The notes beneath the pieces are model-generated. The model saw nothing but the letters and a program-made list of their open reading frames with translations, made no database searches and was not told the DNA's origin. DNA of 64,000 nucleotides from Neckera pumila (lineage: Eukaryota; Streptophyta; Bryopsida; Hypnales; Neckeraceae): assembly GCA_963969595.1 (NCBI GenBank), contig OZ018416.1, forward strand, positions 4,542,065-4,606,064. Direction: 5' to 3'. Below are positions 22,968-34,861 of the stretch, one piece after another. Made by a program: the position numbers and the translations under genes. How positions within the stretch are numbered: the stretch's first letter is position 1; each line of letters opens with the position of its first letter.

Positions 22968-24061
22968 TGTACAATTTTGTAAGATAGTTAGGACCGGATC
23001 GGATGTTGATCCGGTCTGGCCGGATAGGATCGGACCCGGATGTCCAACGCGGATTTCCGGGGGCCTTTTTGCTTTGTAATCAAGTTGTATATAAGTTTGC
23101 CCCTGCTTGGGAGCTGCGAGTCTTTTCACCTCATTTTTGTATACGTCTTCTCTTGGCCTCTTGTTGCGTGTCTCTCCCGTGTGTGGCAGAGTTGTGTGGT
23201 GAGGAGTTAGGAAGGCGCATGCTTGTGCGGGTGTGATTTCTCCCTTTGGCGTTCTTGTTTTGATCTTATGTGCAGGTGAGCGGGTTGCGAAAGTGTTGGG
23301 AGTGGATTTCAGTTCCTCAGCAGCTCTAAGGTTTAGGATTCTGGGCGAGACAGTCGTTGTTAGGCTAGGCGGATAGGGAGGGATTCCTTAGTAGTGCTAG
23401 AACTCCTGGGTGGGAAATCCGGTTGAGTGTCCGATCTCCTGAGAGATCTCGCTACCTTAGTGGGCAAACGGAAGGACTTTAGTTGATGTTGGAATGGACG
23501 GATTCACTTGCAGCCGCCTGGCTTTGTACAGACGGAACATGGCGCTAAGGTCGTTGTAGTATGGGAGGATCGTACGGGGGGTCCTTGTGTGACCGATGAT
23601 CCGAAGAGTTCTCTAGATTGCTGTGAAGGATCAAACCGGGTCCGGATTAGTGTAGGAAATTGGAGAAGGAAGAAGTGGATCTTCAGCCACTATAATTCAC
23701 AGAAGGAGTGGCGGGCCTGCCACTCTCAAAAGCAAGGGGCGAACCCTCTGATGGTGAAACAGAGGTAAAACTAAACCGGATGGTAGTAAGAGCGGATGTG
23801 AGTTGATCAGACCGAATCGGAAAGTAAACCGGATCGGAGAAGGAAAAGAGGGTCTGATTGTAGTCCTTGGTGTTGTTGTATTTCCGGTTGTTGTGTTAGA
23901 ACCGGAAGAGGAAATATAGGTACTGACTAGCTTAGAGACCAAATAAGGCTCTCTACTTCACAGAATCTCGCGGGTTCGATCTTTAGAGTCACTTTGTTAT
24001 ACTTTAAAGTGGCTTTTGGTAGTATAACTGGGAAATTGCTTGCCTTGTGCTGCGACATACA
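22968..24061 (+). repeat. LTR of an Athila-like gypsy element
   Basis: It begins TGTACA and ends ATACA, directly before a tRNA-Asp primer-binding site. A purine-rich tract (GGGTGGGGGAGTTGGAGAG, ~22931-22950) precedes it, as expected for the 3' end of an element. A TATA box TATATAA is at 23088-23094. Length is ~1.09 kb. No second copy occurs in the window. Confidence 0.65.
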
Positions 24062-24067
24062 AAAATT

Positions 24068-24087
24068 TGGCGCCGCTGCCGGGGATT
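24068..24087 (+). other. tRNA-Asp primer-binding site
   Basis: TGGCGCCGCTGCCGGGGATT matches the complement of the 3' end of plant tRNA-Asp (TGGCGCCGTTGCCGGGGATC) with two differences. It lies 6 bp after the LTR end. This primer is typical of Athila/Tat-type gypsy elements. Confidence 0.8.
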
Positions 24088-24206
24088 CTAAAGCTATTAG
24101 CTCTATTTTGATCCCTATTAGCTAAGGTCAATTGTTATTGTGACTTCCATGTTGTCGTTAGAAATTCGGTTTTCAGGCAGAAATAGGAGAACCGGATCTT
24201 GCACTC

Positions 24207-24437
24207 ATGAGAAGGAGGACGAGAAGTTAAATCAGACGATTCCGGAAGAATTAGCGTGGAGAATCGTCGAGATTAGGTCTTAGTGATCCGGAGATATCTC
24301 AACCGGAAGACCAACCCATTTTTGTGCCTGCACCTGGAGAAGAAAATGAGAGACCGAGATTGGAGAATACACCTCCAACTTCTGAGTGATCGTGGGCCTC
24401 CCATTCTCTCAATTCAACGACAATGGCGTCTGTAACG
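24207..24437 (+). pseudogene. Start of retroelement gag, truncated
   Basis: A frame opening MRRRTRS downstream of the primer site, containing LSDPEISQPEDQPIFVPAPG, with three in-frame stops. It loses coherence after ~24437. A basic N-terminus followed by a Pro/Glu-rich linker is typical of the beginning of Athila-type gag. Only the first ~75 codons remain. Confidence 0.45.
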
Positions 24438-25318
24438 TCCTATGCTATAGTCTTGGTATTGACCACGACTAAAGAGTTACACAAGGGCCTTGTGACAACA
24501 GCGCGTTGTTTCCACAGAATAGAACAAATACGTTTCCCACGGTGCTATTGGAATTGTGGACAAATAGGTCCTCACTTGAACCTTTCGTATCATTGTATAC
24601 CAATTAGGCAGGTTCTCTTTAGCATCCTTGAAAAGTGGATTGCTACATTGAACAAAATTGTCTTATGTGTGTCTTATGTGTGGCTCTTCAACCAACCCAA
24701 TCCTTGAATTAATGGATAAGGCCTTTCTAGGTATCTAGCATAGTATAATGCTTTCCCAGCATGCAGGAGGATCATTGCCTGGTTATACAATTATTTATTT
24801 CCCATGGAGTCAATTCTTTCATCAAATTTAAAACCAACTTCATATTTAAAAGTTGAGAAAGGGAGACAAAATGTATGAAAATTTGGGACGTATGCAACTA
24901 CCCGACTATCCTTTTAATCCTTGTGAAGCACAATTTTGCACCTAAAATTTCAAGGAATGTGTGACACTCATCAACATCCACTAATATTGTTTTGGCTCTA
25001 GAATGATCTTTAGAACTTGAAAGCGTCTCAAATCAAGCGAGTGTCATGTAGATTGAAAGTAGATTAGTGTTAAATTGGTGGTAGGTTGGTGGTAGATTTC
25101 AAACAACTTCTAGAGCCTTCTAAGTGCAATTTTAATTTATTATTTCTAAGTTCTTTTACTACTACTTCTCCTTGTTTGATACACCTCAAAATTTGAAACC
25201 TTTAATATGTCTCTCTCATAGCTTTCAAAATACATAGTTAATTTCAAATTTTAGTAAAAAATTTTCTATGGGGAAAGACTCTCATTGAGAAATGGATCTT
25301 TTTGTCACAGACTCTAGT
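24438..25318. other. Intergenic DNA, nothing recognised
   Basis: AT-rich; no domain-bearing ORF and no terminal repeats found. Confidence 0.4.
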
Positions 25319-25322
25319 TTAA

Positions 25323-26241
25323 CCCCTAAAGGACCAAACGGCATTTTTTGGCAACATAGCAATTATGGGCAGCTCATTACAAATGGACCATTTTTTTTTC
25401 TTTGAAAATTTCACACAATGTGTGCCTAAGGAGTAGCTTTTAGGTCCAACAATTTTCAAAACTTCTGACTACATGGTTAAAAAGTTATTGGATGATGTGT
25501 CATTTCAACAATCGATGGGCAGCTCCAAAAATTTCTGAAAAATCAATTTTAAAAAAAATAAAAATTTGAAATTGGTTTTCTAAATTTATATGTGCGTGGA
25601 AAGATTTGAATTAATCCATTTTGATTATGAGATGAGAATTATGAGGTATTCTAGTTTGCAGGCAGTTATAGATACCTTACACTAAAATAAACTTTGAAGT
25701 TCTTTATTTAACTCAATTTTTAATGTTTTTTGAAAAAACTCAAAGCATAGGATGTATATTGATTATTAAATATTTGAACCATTGGAATTGACATTTTTAA
25801 ATTCCATAATTAAATTCTTAACAATTTAGTGTTTTGAATCATTCTCTACCTCTTTCTACAACTATTTTTTACCTATATGTTGTACAATTCCAAATGATTT
25901 GAAAATTTTCAAGCATGTAGACAACTTGCTTTAAAGAATGAATCCAAAGAGTTACCACCATTTTGAACATTCTTTTAATTTAAATGTAACCTTGTGAAGT
26001 GTAGCTACCCAATTTTTTCCACTGCCAAAAAAAGGGGTTTTGTCAATTCAAATGCTAATATCTTGCAATCTACAAGGTAGAAAATTCTGAAATTTTTTCT
26101 ACATATTCTCAAACAGATTTACTACAAGATCCTATGGTTACGTGTGTCCAAAAATGGTTTTTTTCTAAAATTTGGTACTTGTACTAGAAATGGCAGTTTT
26201 GGAGCGTTTTTGGTAAAAACATAGTTTCTAACCTTTAGGGG
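25323..26241 (+). mobile_element. TTAA-family element, subfamily B (full length)
   Basis: A 919-bp element flanked by TTAA (25319-25322 and 26242-26245). The left end is CCCCTAAAGGACCAAACGGC, the right end ACCTTTAGGGG. It has the same terminal motif and size as subfamily A but a different left half (GCAACATAGCAATTATGGGCAGC), and shares with A the right-hand block around CTAATATCTTGCAATCTAC. No transposase. Confidence 0.8.
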
Positions 26242-26245
26242 TTAA

Positions 26246-27768
26246 CTTTTGATTGCCAATGTATTCTAGCAACCTAGGGATTCGGTATCACCCAGGGTTT
26301 TTCTTTTGTACTGTAGCAGTACAACATGCAGTAAATGGAGGATGATCCCTCCAAATTTAATCCATTGGCATTGTGCCACAACATTGGAATTTGGCACATG
26401 GTGCCAGAAAAAAAAAAAAAAATGGTATGACCAAAAACCAAACTTGTTGTTCATCAATAAATTCATTAGGTTATAGAAATTTTTAGGGTTTTGAATTAGA
26501 ACAAACTTCTATCACCTGAAGTAGAAAGAATTTAACCATTTAAGACAATGTGCATAGGTAGAGTCAAAATTTCAAGTATAGGTTGTTTTCCACTTGTAGA
26601 CAAATAAAAAGCATGAAAAATTCTGTTCTGGCACATCCCTACTAGGGGTATTTCTCCATTTTTTCCAAACATTTAGATTTTGCGTAAAACCAGCAACAAT
26701 TCCAAGTTGTCACTACTCAATGAAATAGACATTGTTTCTATAAGTTCACAGTATTTTTTTTCCTTTTGAGCATTTAAATGCTAGTTTCAAAGTACTCAAA
26801 TCTTTGAGATCTCATACTATTTTGTCCAAGATACATTAGAGCATCAATGCATAGCTATCAATCAATCATTTTGCAATCATTATTGTGTTGTAGTCGTTGT
26901 GGACAAGTCATTTATACCCTTGTTTTTTTGTAGTGAAGATGTCTATAAACTATCAAGGTATAAATCATAGAGATTGAGCACTCATACACTCATTATTTTA
27001 ATTATTTGAAGACATCTATAGACTATCAAGGCATGAACCATAGTTATAGAGCAAGAAATAATTTATACTATTTTTGTCCAAGCTCTTTCTAAGAGTATGA
27101 AAGCATATACGAGTCAAAAAGAAGTTTACAACACTTGCAAGTGTAGAATCCCCTTTTAAAATTTTACAATACATGGTAGAAGTTTTAGTTTGCAAAAATG
27201 TCGTCAAAAACGCTAAAAGGTTGTGGGCCTCACATGTGCCCCTCTCAAAAATACAACAAAAATTCAATGTTAGTGAGGTTATACCAAGTGTCTTCAGCCC
27301 ACATACGCGTGTTATAGACTTTACAAGGCAATGAACGGGAAGAACAAGCAGCTAGAATAAAATGAGCCGATTGATTTTTTGAAAAATCCGATTCAAATAC
27401 TAAATTACAGGCTGGAGAACCGACGAAAAATCATTTAAAGAGGATTTTAACCGGTAGGAATTTAGAATTCCGGATTTTTAACTGCTTATAATATTAAGAA
27501 GGCGGATCTTAACTGGTTGGCCCGAGGGTATGGCCGGTTCTTGGCCGTGTATAATGTAGGTGGGTTGGTTCTCAGGCATGTAAGGCTGAGGCTGAGACTC
27601 AAGAGGGGTCGAAAATAATCTCTCATTTGTTGTCAACGTCTCTCTCTACGCTACTTGCCCTTGCCTTTGTGAGTTTGTGCCTCCTCTTGAACCTCTCCTT
27701 TGCTCCTTCGCCTCTACAAGTCCACGCCTCCACTCCTTCACCTCCGCTCTTGTGCTCTTTCACCTCCG
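26246..27768. other. Intergenic DNA upstream of the hAT gene
   Basis: No gene recognised. An imperfect direct repeat (GTCTATAAACTATCAAGG at ~26941 and CATCTATAGACTATCAAGG at ~27004) is present. GC-richer DNA at 27300-27620 may be the 5' end of the hAT element; I could not define its terminal inverted repeats. Confidence 0.4.
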
Positions 27769-27864
27769 CTCTTCCGCTCCTTCGGTCCTCCGCTCTTCCA
27801 CTCCTTCGGTCCTCCACTCCTGCGCTCCTTCGGTCCTCCACTCCTGCACTCCTTCGCGGACGCT
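27769..27864. repeat. 24-bp CT-rich minisatellite (4 units)
   Basis: Units start at 27769, 27793, 27817 and 27841, each like CTCTTCCGCTCCTTCGGTCC. It lies ~0.6 kb upstream of the hAT transposase ORF, possibly in its leader. A GTAAGT at ~27896 could be a 5' UTR donor. The Arg/Ser-rich translations are artefacts of the repeat. Confidence 0.75.
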
Positions 27865-30268
27865 CGCGGCCGGCAGCTGTCCTGCGTTCCATTTAGTAAG
27901 TAGTGCCTTCCAACTTTTTTTTATTTCTTTTTGTTTTTTGTATGTTTTGGAAATTGATTAATCTCATGAGAGATTGCTTCATTGATAATTGCTTCATTCC
28001 ATCAGTCAATGTCATTTTCCAAATCTTTGTTGCATTTTGAGTTAGTTTATAATGCATAAAGGCTGATTGCACTATTTTGACTTTGAAGGCTTACACTTCA
28101 TTAGGAGTTGGTTTAAGATTGATTTCATTATTTGAAACCTTGTGCTTCATTTTGGGTTGGTTTGGGGAGGTTAAAAGGACTGACTGCATTCTAAAGAAGG
28201 TAATGTTTGGTAAGGTCCTCATTTTAGGTTTTAGGGTTGTTGATTGCAGGTTTTAGGGTTACTGATTTTTAGAATTTAGGACTGTTTTGTATATGCAAGA
28301 ATGTTAAAAAAAATGAATGATTGCATAGTTTGGAGAGTTTCATTTGTTTTCAATTCATTTCATGAATGTCCTTGGGTTTTAGGACTCAAATGTTTTCTTT
28401 GGTTTCATTTGTTTCTACTTTGTTTTATGATTGTATTCAGGGTTTAGTGGGCTGATCATTATATTTTTATTGTTATGAAGGTGACAATGGCAAAGCGCCA
28501 AAGGACCTTGCAGAAAGAATACTTTAGATCATCATTTCAAGAAGTGCTCTCTGAAAATGACAAGAGGGAGGTTGCTGAAGGAAGTGGTTCATCTTTAGAT
28601 GGAAAAAAGGGAAGTAAAGGGTCTAGCAAACTTGCTGATCCTATGGAGGTTGCTAATAAAGCTTGGAAAGATTCATACTATACTGATTTTGATTGGATTG
28701 AATTCAATTCTAACATTGGGCGAGTTTTTTGCAAGGTGTGTCGTGATAAGGGAGGAAAGGGAGTTTTTGCTAAAGCTGGTTCAGTGAATGTAAAGCTTTT
28801 TGCTTTTCAAGATCATGCACGAAGTGAGGAGCATAAGAGATTATCGTGGGCTTTTCACAATGGTTGCAAGAAGATGGCTGAAGTTATTAAAAAGGCTACA
28901 GCAACTTCTGATGAAGCTTTGTTGGCATTATTTAAGGCTGCCCATTACATGGGTACATCTTTCATTCCTTTTGCAAGATTTCCTGATTTGTGTCGCTTAT
29001 TGGTTTCTGTTAAAGCTTGTATCACTGAAACAATGTATCATGATGAAAAGTCATGTTTTGATTTTGTCTTTTGCATCTCATCTGTAATTCAAAAAAAGAT
29101 TTTGCATAGAATTCGTGATGCAAAATATTTTGGACTCATGATTGATGAAAGTACTGATATTTCAATTACTGGTCATTTGGTTGTTTTTGCTACATTTGTT
29201 GAAGATGGTGATATTGTTTGTGTGTTCCTTGGCTTATTGCACATAACAGATGGCAAAAAAGATGCTGCCTTGATATTTGAGACCTTATTAACAAGTTTGA
29301 AGGAGTGGGGATTAGACACAGATAAATGTGTGGTGTTTGAATCTGATGGTGCTGCCACAATGTTGGGACGCAAAAATGGAGTGGCAGCACGATTAAAAGA
29401 GAAGGTTAATCCCTTCCTTACTTCTGTTCATTGTGTCGCTCATCGAACTGACTTTGCAGCTCTTGATGCGGCAAAGAAACCACAGTGCAGAGATATGTCC
29501 AAGAAGATTGATGCTGTGGTGAATGGTGTAGTTAAGTTTTTCAAGATTTCATCAAAGAGAAAGGCTGCATTACAAAATCTGCAGAGGGAGTTAAATGACT
29601 CAGAGAAATCAATGAAACAATACCAAAAGGTACATTGGCTTTCTCGTTGGCAAGCAATTACAACTTTGTGTGACTCTTTGGAATCTGTGCTTATTTATCT
29701 CCGCAGCCTCAATGAAGATGGATGTGCTGATGATGTTGCATTGTCTTTGTATACAAAATTATGGAATTTTAAATTTATATATTGTCTTTATTTCCTTGCT
29801 GATATTTTATACTCTCTTTCTATGCTGAATCGAGTGTTTTAGTACAAATTTGTGGATGTCTCTATTGTTGGTTCTATCATTGCTACAGAAATTGCTCAAT
29901 TGCGCATGTTGTTTGTCAATGAAACTGCTGATCTAAATGCCTCTACTTTTAATGAAGAAACAGGGTTTCACATACTTCCTGATTTTGGTCCTCATGGTAG
30001 TCTTTTGAAAAGATTGTCTTCAAAAATTAGGGGTGCAAGATTTCACAGTGTAGAAATGATACGAGATAGAACAGGGGCAGATCTTGAAGAAGCTTTGTCA
30101 TTTCAAAAGTTCTTTGCTGAAGCTGTGATTGATGCATGGGAAACTCGTTCTGGAGATAATGGTGTAATTGGATGCTTCAATATTTTAAGTCCATCTAACA
30201 TGCCTGTGAGGCAAGTGGGTTTCAAATCTTGGGGTGTGACAGAGTTGGAGACAATTTTGTCTCATTTT

Positions 30269-30516
30269 TATTGTAAGAAGCACACGAAGGCTTTGTATTC
30301 CATTAAAAAGAGGACACAAACAAGTACAAGGAAGAGGTGAAAACCCAAGCAAGGGGTTGCCCTCTTATACTATTCTACTAACAAGTGCCATAACTAACCT
30401 TATGGATTATATCAACATAGAAGGCTGCCCCTCTCTAATGTCACATTGTCCCTCTCTAATATCATGCTGGTTGGCTACAAACGACTCCTAACTAAAGTCA
30501 CTCTCTAACTTCAACA
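30269..30516 (-). repeat. Copia 3' LTR
   Basis: 248 bp, clearly homologous to the LTR at 34613-34861 with scattered substitutions, so the insertion is not recent. The adjoining minus-strand polypurine tract is AAAGTGGGAG (~30517-30526). Confidence 0.85.
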
Positions 30517-31295
30517 CTCCCACTTTGTTTGTTGCCAAACAATGTCAAACCCATTTCTATGCGAAGAACTTCATGGCGAGGCTTTGCAAGAGCCTTGGTA
30601 AGCACATCCGCCACCATGCGCTCTGTAAGTATGTACTTCATTTCTATCACATTGCTTTCAGCCTTCTCTCGAATGAAATGGTGTTGGATGTCAATGTGCT
30701 TACTCCGAGAATGGTGAGTCGGATTCTTTACCAAGGCAATGGCGCCTTGATTGTCACACATGATAGGTGTGCTCTTCTCTTGCTCAAGGCCAACATCACT
30801 CAACAACTGTCTTAGCAAGATCGCCTCCTTTGTGCCTTGACTAATGGCCATGTATTCCGCCTCGGTGGTAGATAATGCAATAGTGGGTTGTTTCTTCGAA
30901 TTCCACGAAATGGCACCATCTCCAAGCATAAACATATAGCCCGATGTAGACCTATGATCGCTTGCATCTCCAGCCCAATCTGCATCACAAAAGCCTACCA
31001 ATGTAAGACTCTTGCCTCCAAGGACCAATTTGGCCTCCAATGTGCCTTGAAAGTACCGCATGATCCTCTTCACCGCGGCCCAATGCTTTGGACCGCTCTT
31101 GGCCATATGTTGGCTCACCACACTCATGGGAAATGCAAGGTCAGCCCTTGTGGCTACCATGGCATATATTAAGTTCCCCACCGCAGCTTTGTATGGCACA
31201 TCTTGCATTTCCACCTTCACAGTTTCATATTTTTTATCTGTGAACTTCTCCAACTTCAAATGCACATCAAGTGGCGTGCCCCAATGGCCTTGCAC
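30498..31295 (-). pseudogene. Copia RNase H part of pol
   Basis: Continuation of pol in another frame than the RT. It contains the connection segment (AVGNLIYAMVATRADLAF) and the RNase H motifs GFCDADWAGD, STTEAEYMA and CDNQGAIALVKNP, then SKHIDIQHHFIRE. The active-site acids of the copia RNase H are visible. It ends inside the 3' LTR. Confidence 0.8.
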
Positions 31296-32151
31296 TCCTC
31301 CATGTTGAAGCGCTTCAACACCTCCTTAATGTACTTGCTTTGGCTCATGGTAATGGTGCGCGCCGCCCTTTGCCTTTGAAACTCCACGCCAAGGCAATAG
31401 TGTAGCTCACCGAGGTCACTCATGCCATACTCGCTCTTCAACATGGCTTTGACCTCCTCCATTATCTTCATGGTGTTTGTCATGATGATCAAATCATCCA
31501 CATAAACGATGATAATCACCAAGGACTCGTTTGTTTGCTTGATGTAAAGAGAATGGTCCGCGTGGCTCCTTTTGTAACATGCCTTTGCAAATAAGGCATC
31601 TATATCCATGTACCATGCTCTCCTTGATTGTCTCAATCCATAGATGGCCTTCTTGAACTTACACTTTAGTTGTTCTCGCCCTTCTTGAACAAAACCCTTG
31701 GGTTGGTCCATGAAGATGACCTCCTTAAGGTGTGGATTGAGAAACGCCGTGACAACATCCATTTGGTGCATCTCCAAGTTCATGGCTGCCCCTATGGCCC
31801 CCATACATCGAATGGTGCAAAACTTGGCCATCGGTGCAAAGGTCTCATTGAAGTCCACCCCCTCGACTTGAGAATATCCCTTGGCTACCAATTTGGCCTT
31901 GTAGCCCACAATGTTGCCCAAGGCATCTCTCTTAGTGCAAACACCCATTTGCATCCAATACTCTTGCGATCGGAAGGAAGGGAAGAAAGTTCCCATGTAC
32001 CTTTACTCATAAGCAAGACGTACTCTGCTTGCATGGCTTGCTCCCACTTGCTTGCATCCGCACTTCTCATGGCTTCCTCCATGGTATTTGCAACTCTCAC
32101 AAACGCTACATTTGTACGCTCCACTTGGTGTTGTGGCAAAACATGGTTCAT
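31256..32151 (-). pseudogene. Copia reverse transcriptase part of pol
   Basis: Two frames. 31885-32151 encodes the RT N-terminus (KWEQAMQAEY, GTWELSSLP, GCKWVF). 31256-31996 continues with YKAKLVAKGYSQ, TFAPMAKF, QMDVVTAFLN (first Asp), YGLRQSRRAW and IIVYVDDLI (the YVDD active site). At least one frameshift lies between them near 31930-31990 and another near 31270. Confidence 0.85.
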
Positions 32152-32154
32152 CCA

Positions 32155-33042
32155 TCATTCTCCAGGTGGCCTGCGCTCTCTCGTGGGATATCTTGGCTCC
32201 TGGGACGTCTTTCCTTCACCACCATCATCACTTGGGGCTACACTCACTTTCTTTTTTGGTATTAGTGTTGTCATCAGCTCGTCTTCGTCTTCTGTTACCA
32301 CTTCTTGCAAACTTGGAGATTTGTCCACCTCAAGGTCTCCATTGCTCCCACTTGAACACATCTCTAAAGACTCGCTACCCTCCCTCTTATCTTCGATGAA
32401 GGTCACATCTCGACTCTTAAAGATCTTCTTAGTTTCCAAATTCATGAGCCGATAAGCCTTGAAGCCTTCCCAATAGCCCAAAACTCATATTTGAGGCTTT
32501 GTGCATGCAACATCGCTCGAGCCATCTTTACAAGCGTACGATTGGCACGCTCCGCTACACCATTTTGTTGTGGAGTGTGTGACGCTGAAGTTTGATGTTG
32601 AATGCCATACTCCCTTATAAAGGCCTCAAATGCCTTGGACATATACTCACCGCCATTGTCCGATCTCAATACCTTAAGCTTATGACCACTCTCATTCTCT
32701 ACAAGGGCCTTCCATGCCTTGAACCTCTTAAACACCTCACTCTTGCATTTGAGCATGAACACCCACACTTTCCTTGAAAAGTCATCAATGAAGGTAAGGA
32801 AATATCTTACACCACCTCTAGAAGTGGTCTTCAGGGGGCCGCACACATCGGAGTGCACAATCTCCAATACTTTGGCTGCCCTCATTGCTCCCTCGGTCGG
32901 AAATGGTTTCCTCGTTTGCTTGCCTTCAATGCAAGCCTCACACATCAAATCGCAAGCGCTTTTCTTCACTTTGCCTGCCACCCACCATGCTTGGAAGAGC
33001 CTTTACACTCTTCACATTTAGGTGCCCCAATCTCTTATGTCA
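32155..33042 (-). pseudogene. Copia integrase with internal deletion
   Basis: It begins with the zinc-binding start HKRLGHLN after a TGA at the gag-protease boundary (33043-33045 region, where Trp is usual). After a frameshift the catalytic core follows: IVHSDVCGP, LRSDNGGEYMS and PQQNGVAERANRT give the D, D, E triad. After FWA the frame jumps straight to GYWEGFKAYRLMNLETKK. The ~60 residues normally found between these points are missing, so an internal deletion of ~0.2 kb occurred. Confidence 0.8.
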
Positions 33043-34281
33043 AAGTTCTATAGTGTCTTGCACCATTGCATCTTGAGCTACACAAGCCCAACTTGAACCA
33101 TTCACCGTTTTGAACTCAAGTTGGTACAAGTTGCCTTGCTTGGGTGCCAAGACAATCAGCTCTCCATTTGGTGTCCCCAAAATACAACCTTGGTTGTTGA
33201 ATTGCACCTTCAAGCCTTGTGACACCAACTTGCTCACCGGGAGCAAATTGGCATGCAACTTGGGCACATGCAATGCATCTTGAATACGAATCTTCTTCAT
33301 CACCCCCTTGACATTGACCTCCACCACAATGCATCCCATGCCAATGGCCTCCACCATGACATTGTCACCTAAATACACCTTGCGGTTGCTAATGGGTTGG
33401 TAGGTGAGAAAAGCTTGTCTCTGTGGTGTCATGTGTTGCGTGGCCCCCGAATCAATAATCCATTTGAACATGTTGTGGTCATCATAGCCATCACTTGCCG
33501 CAAATGCAAAATCCTCCTCCACTTCAGTGACTGTCGCTTTGTTGGCACTCTCCTTCTTAGACTTCCAACAATTTCTTGCAAGGTGGCTGGGTTGACCGCA
33601 ATTGTAGCATGTACGTGTCTCTTTGCATGGTTGAGAGGACTCTCCTTTCCCGTGTCGTGAGATAAGAGTTGCCCCTCCTTCGTTAGATTCATTCTCCTTC
33701 CTCTTGGATACCTCGTGCATCAATCTTGCCGTCACACACTTAAGGGTGAGCTCCTTCATGGATCTTGTCTCCAAAGCCGTGATGAGATACTCAAAAGAAG
33801 TGTGTAAGCTCTCGAGAAGAGTCATGACAATGTCTCCATCCGTCAAAGGTGCCTCCAAGCAAACAAGTTGGTCCGCCAGCCCCTTGACCTTGTTGATGTG
33901 GTCAAGCATGTCTTCTCCCTCTTGCATCTTGCATGTGAAAAACTTGCGGCGAGTAAAAAGAATATTGGACAAACTCTTAGTCTCATGGATGTTGCAAAGC
34001 ACCTTCCATGCTTCTGCCGGTCCCTTGCAAGATCGAACGTGTGCAAGTTGTCTATCCACAAGATTGCAAGCAATCATGGAGAAGGCCTTCTTCACCCTCC
34101 TCTCATAAGACTTTTTGGCCTTGGGATCAGCGTCGGAAGGAGGAGTCTCTTTGGAGTCCTCCACAATCTCCCATAAATCCTTCTCCGCCAAAATCATCTC
34201 CATCTTGAACTTCCACAAGCCAAAGTTCTCTCCATTGAACTTGTCAATGGTTCGAACACCTTCTCCCTCACCTGTGACCAT
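33040..34281 (-). CDS. Copia gag and protease
   Basis: 413 codons, open throughout. The gag region (FNGENFGLWKFKMEMIL, then LLESLHTSFEYLITALE) is followed by a CCHC zinc knuckle CYNCGQPSHLARNC, which binds RNA, and an aspartic protease start WIIDSGATQHMT. It closes with LHVPKLHANLLPVSKL and a TGA where the integrase should begin. This is the only undamaged section of the element. Confidence 0.85.
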   Translation of the reverse strand: MVTGEGEGVRTIDKFNGENFGLWKFKMEMILAEKDLWEIVEDSKETPPSDADPKAKKSYERRVKKAFSMIACNLVDRQLAHVRSCKGPAEAWKVLCNIHETKSLSNILFTRRKFFTCKMQEGEDMLDHINKVKGLADQLVCLEAPLTDGDIVMTLLESLHTSFEYLITALETRSMKELTLKCVTARLMHEVSKRKENESNEGGATLISRHGKGESSQPCKETRTCYNCGQPSHLARNCWKSKKESANKATVTEVEEDFAFAASDGYDDHNMFKWIIDSGATQHMTPQRQAFLTYQPISNRKVYLGDNVMVEAIGMGCIVVEVNVKGVMKKIRIQDALHVPKLHANLLPVSKLVSQGLKVQFNNQGCILGTPNGELIVLAPKQGNLYQLEFKTVNGSSWACVAQDAMVQDTIEL

Positions 34282-34316
34282 AGTGCCACGTCTCCCACTC
34301 TAATAAAGTTCTCAAC

Positions 34317-34500
34317 AACTCAAATCAGCCCTCAATGGCTCTCAAATCTCACAACCAACACTCACGTGGTTGCAATCTCTCCAATGTGACTCCAAATGAT
34401 CACAACAACTCAAATCAGCCCTCAATGGCTCTCAAATCCCACAACCAACACTCACATGGTTGCAATCTCTCCAATGTGACTCCAAAAGATCACAACAACT
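34317..34500. repeat. Two 90-bp tandem repeats in the copia leader
   Basis: The segment AACTCAAATCAGCCCTCAATG recurs with an exact 90-bp period (34317, 34407, with a third start at 34497). It lies between the 5' LTR and gag, in the untranslated leader. Confidence 0.85.
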
Positions 34501-34612
34501 CAAAAAACGACCTCCAACTCCACTTGCTCTCAACTTCAGCAATGCGCCTCCAACATGCCTTTGCAAAGCGATCTCACCTCTAATAGCAACTCACATGAGT
34601 GGGCCCATAACC

Positions 34613-34861
34613 TATTGTAAGAAGAACACAAAGTCTTTGTATTCCAATGAAAAGAGGACACAAACAAGTACAAGGAAGAGGTGAAAAACCCAAGCAAGGG
34701 ATTGCCCTCTTATACTATTCTACCAACAAGTGCCATGACTAACCTTATGGGTTATATCAACATAGAAGGTTGTCCCTCTCTAATGTCACACTGTCCCTCT
34801 CTAATATCACGCTAGTTGGCTATAAACAACTCCTAACTAAAGTCACTCTCTAACTTCAACA
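34613..34861 (-). repeat. Copia 5' LTR
   Basis: 249 bp, homologous to 30269-30516. The minus-strand sequence just inside it (GGTTATGGGCCCA) is only a weak match to the usual initiator-tRNA-Met primer site, so the primer site is decayed or different. Confidence 0.85.

Larger units (their letters stand above)
30269..34861 (-). mobile_element. Ty1/copia retrotransposon, degraded, inserted in hAT
   Basis: A 4593-bp element in minus orientation with LTRs at 34613-34861 (5') and 30269-30516 (3'). It is flanked by the exact 5-bp duplication ATTTT (30264-30268 and 34862-34866). Removing it restores the hAT reading frame at codons LSHF/GVDR, which fixes the ends. On the minus strand the LTR starts TGTTGAAG and ends TTACAATA, so the 3' dinucleotide is TA rather than CA. 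Order gag-protease-integrase-RT-RNase H is copia. It has several frameshifts and stops and an integrase deletion, and is inactive. Confidence 0.9.

Noticed and set aside
27623..27961. Arg/Ser/Leu-rich ORFs on both strands
   Set aside because: By-products of the 24-bp CT-rich minisatellite.
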